A stretch of DNA of 9,401 bases from positions 1-9,401 of the forward strand of contig SKLD01000136.1 in NCBI GenBank assembly GCA_007123395.1, in the 5' to 3' direction. Shown in pieces: positions 6,923 through 9,401 of this stretch (positions are counted from its first letter, which is position 1; the number at the start of each line of letters is the position of its first letter). Under the pieces are notes generated by a model that searched no databases, was not told where the DNA came from, and was given only the letters and a program-made list of their open reading frames with translations. A program made the position numbers and the translations under genes. The DNA comes from Opitutales bacterium. GTDB lineage: Bacteria > Verrucomicrobiota > Verrucomicrobiia > Opitutales > Oceanipulchritudinaceae.

Positions 6923-6969
6923 CGACCTCGCGTCATCAGTTGGGTCACCGGAATCGGAGCGTGAGGTCG
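6923..6969. repeat. Inverted repeat between the AP2-like gene and pdxH
   Basis: CGACCTC at 6923-6929 pairs with GAGGTCG at 6963-6969. Counting G-U pairs, the stem extends to 11 bp (to 6933 and 6959) around a 25-nt loop. It starts six bases after the AP2-like stop codon. It could end that transcript or act in the pdxH leader, but there is no T-run after either arm. Confidence 0.45.
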
Positions 6970-7019
6970 ATTCCTGCGGTCCACATTGACGAAAGGCTAA
7001 ACGGGGCCATGTTTTCAGC

Positions 7020-7658
7020 ATGGAACTGGCTGATTTACGCAGGGAATACACAAAAACCGGGCTCGACGACGGAATGATGCCGGACTCGCCCTTGCCGCTC
7101 TTCGAAGATTGGATCCGAACGGCGGCGGAAGCAGGCATTCTCGAACCAAATGCCATGGTTCTTGCAACGGCGGACGCAGGTGGACGTCCCTTCACGCGCA
7201 CGGTGCTGCTCAAGCAAATGGACGCGCGCGGCCTCGTTTTCTATAGCAACTTTGAAAGCCGTAAGGCGAAGCATATTGAAGGCAATCCACAGGTCTCCCT
7301 CCTCTTCCTCTGGCTCGGTCTCGAACGTCAGGTAAGTGTAAACGGACGAGCAGAACGTATCTCCACGGCGGAATCACTGAAGTATTTTGTCACGCGCCCG
7401 TTCGGCAGCCGCCTCGGGGCTTGGAGTTCGCCGCAGAGCCGGGTCATCAAATCGCGCTCGCTGCTCGAAGCCAAGCTCGATGAAATGAAGCGGAAGTTCC
7501 GCGGCGGCGAAGTGCCCCTCCCCTCCTATTGGGGCGGCTACCGCGTCGTGCCGGAGTCTTTTGAGTTCTGGCAGGGACGGCAGAACCGTCTGCACGACCG
7601 TTTTCTCTACATGCGCGGCGCGGACGGTAATTGGACCCGCGACCGCCTCGCGCCATGA
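7020..7658 (+). CDS. pdxH: Pyridoxamine/pyridoxine 5'-phosphate oxidase
   Basis: A 212-residue FMN-dependent flavoenzyme that oxidises pyridoxine or pyridoxamine 5'-phosphate to pyridoxal 5'-phosphate, the last step of vitamin B6 synthesis and salvage, in the cytoplasm as a homodimer. Length is close to E. coli PdxH (218). Diagnostic segments run in order: N-terminal LRREYTKTGLDD (6-17), FMN-binding RPFTRTVLLK (56-65), FYSNFESRKAKHI (74-86), the NPQVSLLFLW block (89-98), RQVSVNGRAERI (103-114), RPFGSRLGAWSSPQS (126-140), FEFWQGRQNRLHDR (181-194) with substrate-binding R190 and H192, and the C-terminal WTRDRLAP (205-212). The start is the ATG at 7020, which fits the family N-terminus; no Shine-Dalgarno sequence is visible. 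Its stop overlaps the next gene's start (ATGA), indicating an operon. Assignment is secure. Confidence 0.97.
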   Translation: MELADLRREYTKTGLDDGMMPDSPLPLFEDWIRTAAEAGILEPNAMVLATADAGGRPFTRTVLLKQMDARGLVFYSNFESRKAKHIEGNPQVSLLFLWLGLERQVSVNGRAERISTAESLKYFVTRPFGSRLGAWSSPQSRVIKSRSLLEAKLDEMKRKFRGGEVPLPSYWGGYRVVPESFEFWQGRQNRLHDRFLYMRGADGNWTRDRLAP

Positions 7659-8584
7659 GTAGCGGCACCTCCACGACCCCGCGTCTCCTCGTCTTTGGTT
7701 GCGGCTACATCGGTTCTTCGATCGTCGAGAAAGCGTTGTCCAAAGGATGGGAAGTGACTATTGTTTCCCGGAATCCAGAACGCATGGCGCACTTCGCCGG
7801 AAACCCGCGCGTTGCCGCGGTGGCCGCCGATGTTACGACAGAGGCGTGGTACGGGCGCATCCCGGCGGAGGTCGATCTCGCCGTGAACTGCGTGAGCGGC
7901 GGGGGAGGCACTCCCGGCGATTACCACCGCGCCTACATAGATGGTATGCGCTCCATCAGCGCGTGGGCGGAGACCGCACCGCCGCTCTGCTTTGTCTACA
8001 CATCCAGCACCGGCGTGTATCCGCAAACCAACGGAGAGACTGTGGCGGAGATAGACGCAGCCATACCGGAGGCCGCATCGCCACGACAGCGGATCCTCCT
8101 CGAAGCGGAGGCGCTCGCACGCGGAGTTCCGGCGGAGCGGCGGATTGTTTTGCGCCTCGCGGGTATCTATGGCCCAGCGCGACACTACCTGCTCGACCGC
8201 CTTGCCGCAGGAACGACGGAGTTCGAGGGAACGGGCGACTTCTACCTCAACCTCATCCACCGCGACGATGCGGTCGCCGCCGTATTCGCGGCCCACGCCG
8301 CCGGCCTGCCGAAGGGCGCGCATACCTTTAATGTCTCCGACGGACACGCCGCGACAAAGGCAGAGATCACGGCATGGCTCGCCGCCCGTCTGAAAATGCC
8401 GCCACCGCTCTTCGATCCCTCACGGCAAAGCCCGCGCACGCTTCGCCGCCTTGGGCCCGGCGGCGCTCCGCCCCACCGCCTCATCGATGCTTCCGCCTTC
8501 CGCACCTCGACAGGATGGCGCCCGGATTACGCCAGTTTCAAAGAGGGCTACGCACCAATCCTTGAAACTCTCCGCCGTTGCTGA
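7655..8584 (+). CDS. YeeZ-like NAD(P)-binding SDR-family protein
   Basis: A 309-residue Rossmann-fold protein resembling the YeeZ branch of atypical short-chain dehydrogenases/epimerases. The nucleotide-binding glycine motif GCGYIG is at 15-20 after a beta-strand. YTSSTGVY (115-122) is the usual active-site strand with Ser/Thr, LRLAGIYGPARH (167-177) and NLIHRDDAV (199-207) are typical of the group, and FNVSDG at 225-230 follows. The catalytic Tyr-x-x-x-Lys pair is missing: the aligned place reads SPRQRILLEAE (142-152), with Arg and Glu instead, as I recall for YeeZ. Redox activity is therefore doubtful and the reaction unknown. I chose ATG 7655, which overlaps the pdxH stop by ATGA; a TTG at 7631 would also keep the frame but lies inside pdxH. 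Co-expression with pdxH is likely; a functional link is not established. Confidence 0.88.
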   Translation: MSSGTSTTPRLLVFGCGYIGSSIVEKALSKGWEVTIVSRNPERMAHFAGNPRVAAVAADVTTEAWYGRIPAEVDLAVNCVSGGGGTPGDYHRAYIDGMRSISAWAETAPPLCFVYTSSTGVYPQTNGETVAEIDAAIPEAASPRQRILLEAEALARGVPAERRIVLRLAGIYGPARHYLLDRLAAGTTEFEGTGDFYLNLIHRDDAVAAVFAAHAAGLPKGAHTFNVSDGHAATKAEITAWLAARLKMPPPLFDPSRQSPRTLRRLGPGGAPPHRLIDASAFRTSTGWRPDYASFKEGYAPILETLRRC

Positions 8585-8880
8585 ACTCCGGGGGCTGCGG
8601 TACAATCTTCGTAGCTTCAGAAATTCCACCATCAGAAAACCTCTCGGAAACTGATAGAATCGGACACCTGGCACACTCCCGACTTCGCTTACGTCCCAAT
8701 CAAATATGTCCGCCGCTAAAGAACTCCGGTCCGAACCCTGCATCAGCCCCATTGCTCGCCGGGGGTTCCATGCAGACACTTAAAACATGAATTTCTCACC
8801 CGGCATGTCAATCCGCGGACGATACTTCGTTCTACTTTTTCGGAATTAGGTCGATCTGCTGCAACAGCGGCGACGGATAG
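8585..8880. other. Non-coding stretch between the SDR-like gene and the transposase gene
   Basis: These 296 bp separate convergent genes. Small open frames on both strands show no recognisable protein and no ribosome site. The stretch is less GC-rich than its surroundings. It includes a motif, ATCGGACACCTGGCACAC (8659-8676), a distant inverted pair GCCGGG (8758-8763)/CCCGGC (8799-8804), and a small CTGCTG-CAA-CAGCGG hairpin close to the transposase 3' end. No clear terminator is seen. Confidence 0.5.
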
Positions 8881-9401
8881 TCAGCTGCGCGGGTCCTCAA
8901 GAGCACAATACCCCGTCCGTGAGCGCGCCACCGCCAGATCCACATTGTCGAGAAAATCAACCGGACGACAAGGCGGCGGACGCTTCAGCATGGCAAGAAT
9001 CCCCGCGCCTTCTCCCTCCTCCAGCCAATCGCGCGTTCCCAGCGCACGGCCCTCCGTGAGAAAGCGCGCGCGCAGTCGCAGCAGCTCGTGCGGCTGCAAC
9101 TCCCCGCCGTTCTTGACCGCTTCCAGCAGCGCCTCCGGATCGATCCGCGCACCCGTGCCGTCGCCCTTCGCCCCCGCTCCCTTCCCGAGCATCAGCAAAC
9201 GGTAGCGTGCGAGGGCTTCTTCGGGGGTCTTCGCCGCCGGGAAGCACGCGGCCAGCGCCCGGCAGAGAGTCTCGTTTCCCGCCAGCGCCTCCGTGTAGCC
9301 GCACCAACGGTAGTTCTCCGGCAGATCCGCCAAGCCCGCCCGCACCGCGTTCAAGTCGATGTAGGCCGCGATCAGCCCCACCAGCCAAGGCGTGTCCTGC
9401 A
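8881..9401 (-). CDS. REP-associated tyrosine (Y1/IS200-like) transposase, C-terminal part
   Basis: The frame is open to the right edge, so the gene's 5' part lies outside; a GTG at 9381 is internal and not the true start. The first visible residues after the edge, ending in AAYIDLNAVRAGLADLPENY, followed by WCGYTEAL, match the strongly conserved segment after the catalytic domain in RAYT/Y1 transposases (pattern YI-x-NPVRAG...P..Y.WSSY). Later RARFLTEGRALGTRDWLEE matches the family's R.R.FT.G..LG...FVE region. The HUH motif and catalytic tyrosine that cut single-stranded DNA at REP-type hairpins should lie upstream, beyond the window, so integrity cannot be judged. An Ala/Gly-rich, low-complexity linker (GKGAGAKGDGTGA) sits in the middle. 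Such genes are usually single-copy domesticated relatives of IS200/IS605 rather than active insertion sequences. Family call is confident; function is not. Confidence 0.8.
   Translation of the reverse strand, partial: QDTPWLVGLIAAYIDLNAVRAGLADLPENYRWCGYTEALAGNETLCRALAACFPAAKTPEEALARYRLLMLGKGAGAKGDGTGARIDPEALLEAVKNGGELQPHELLRLRARFLTEGRALGTRDWLEEGEGAGILAMLKRPPPCRPVDFLDNVDLAVARSRTGYCALEDPRS

Noticed and set aside
6986..7014. TTGACG (6986-6991) with a T-rich segment as a pdxH promoter
   Set aside because: The spacing would put the -10 at about 7009-7014, so transcription would start at or inside the start codon. No usable -10 is seen at a better distance.
8420..8779. 119-codon open frame on the minus strand
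   Set aside because: It overlaps the end of the SDR-like gene, has no ribosome site, and its sequence resembles no protein family; probably a translated non-coding stretch.
8758..8804. GCCGGG/CCCGGC inverted pair in the gap before the transposase
   Set aside because: Six-base arms separated by 35 bp with poor internal pairing; expected by chance in GC-rich DNA.

Overview
The window is GC-rich (roughly 60% by eye) and densely coding. It contains no rRNA, tRNA, CRISPR array or complete mobile element. Several features point to a Verrucomicrobiota bacterium, probably of the Opitutae: a DUF2264 protein, a stand-alone AP2/ERF-like protein with two domains, a very large secreted protein of unknown family, a Tat-exported superoxide dismutase, and mostly weak Shine-Dalgarno sequences. 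That placement is inferred from the gene mix and is not proved by a marker gene.

Layout: positions 1-2364 (minus strand) hold the first 788 codons of a large secreted protein that runs off the left edge. Positions 2581-4347 (minus) encode a DUF2264 family protein, probably active on carbohydrate. A 148-bp divergent intergenic region with a 16-bp tandem repeat separates it from a plus-strand pair: a Tat-exported Fe/Mn superoxide dismutase (4496-5323), overlapped by 47 nt by a MenH-like alpha/beta hydrolase (5277-6200). A 237-bp intergenic stretch with a perfect 12-bp palindrome and a 9-bp inverted repeat leads to the AP2-like gene (6438-6917). An inverted repeat then precedes pdxH (7020-7658), which overlaps by ATGA a YeeZ-like NAD-binding protein (7655-8584). 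About 300 bp without a convincing gene follow. The right edge holds the C-terminal part of a REP-associated (Y1/IS200-like) transposase on the minus strand (8881 to beyond 9401).

How the genes work together: two tight plus-strand pairs are evident, SOD with the MenH-like hydrolase and pdxH with the YeeZ-like protein. Each is probably co-transcribed and translationally coupled. The functions are mixed (oxidative defence, possible menaquinone synthesis, vitamin B6 salvage), so this looks like a housekeeping neighbourhood rather than one pathway. The less ordinary elements are the AP2-like gene with palindromes at its candidate promoter, the large secreted protein, and the transposase at the edge. 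I see no clear multi-gene defence, secretion or biosynthetic system.
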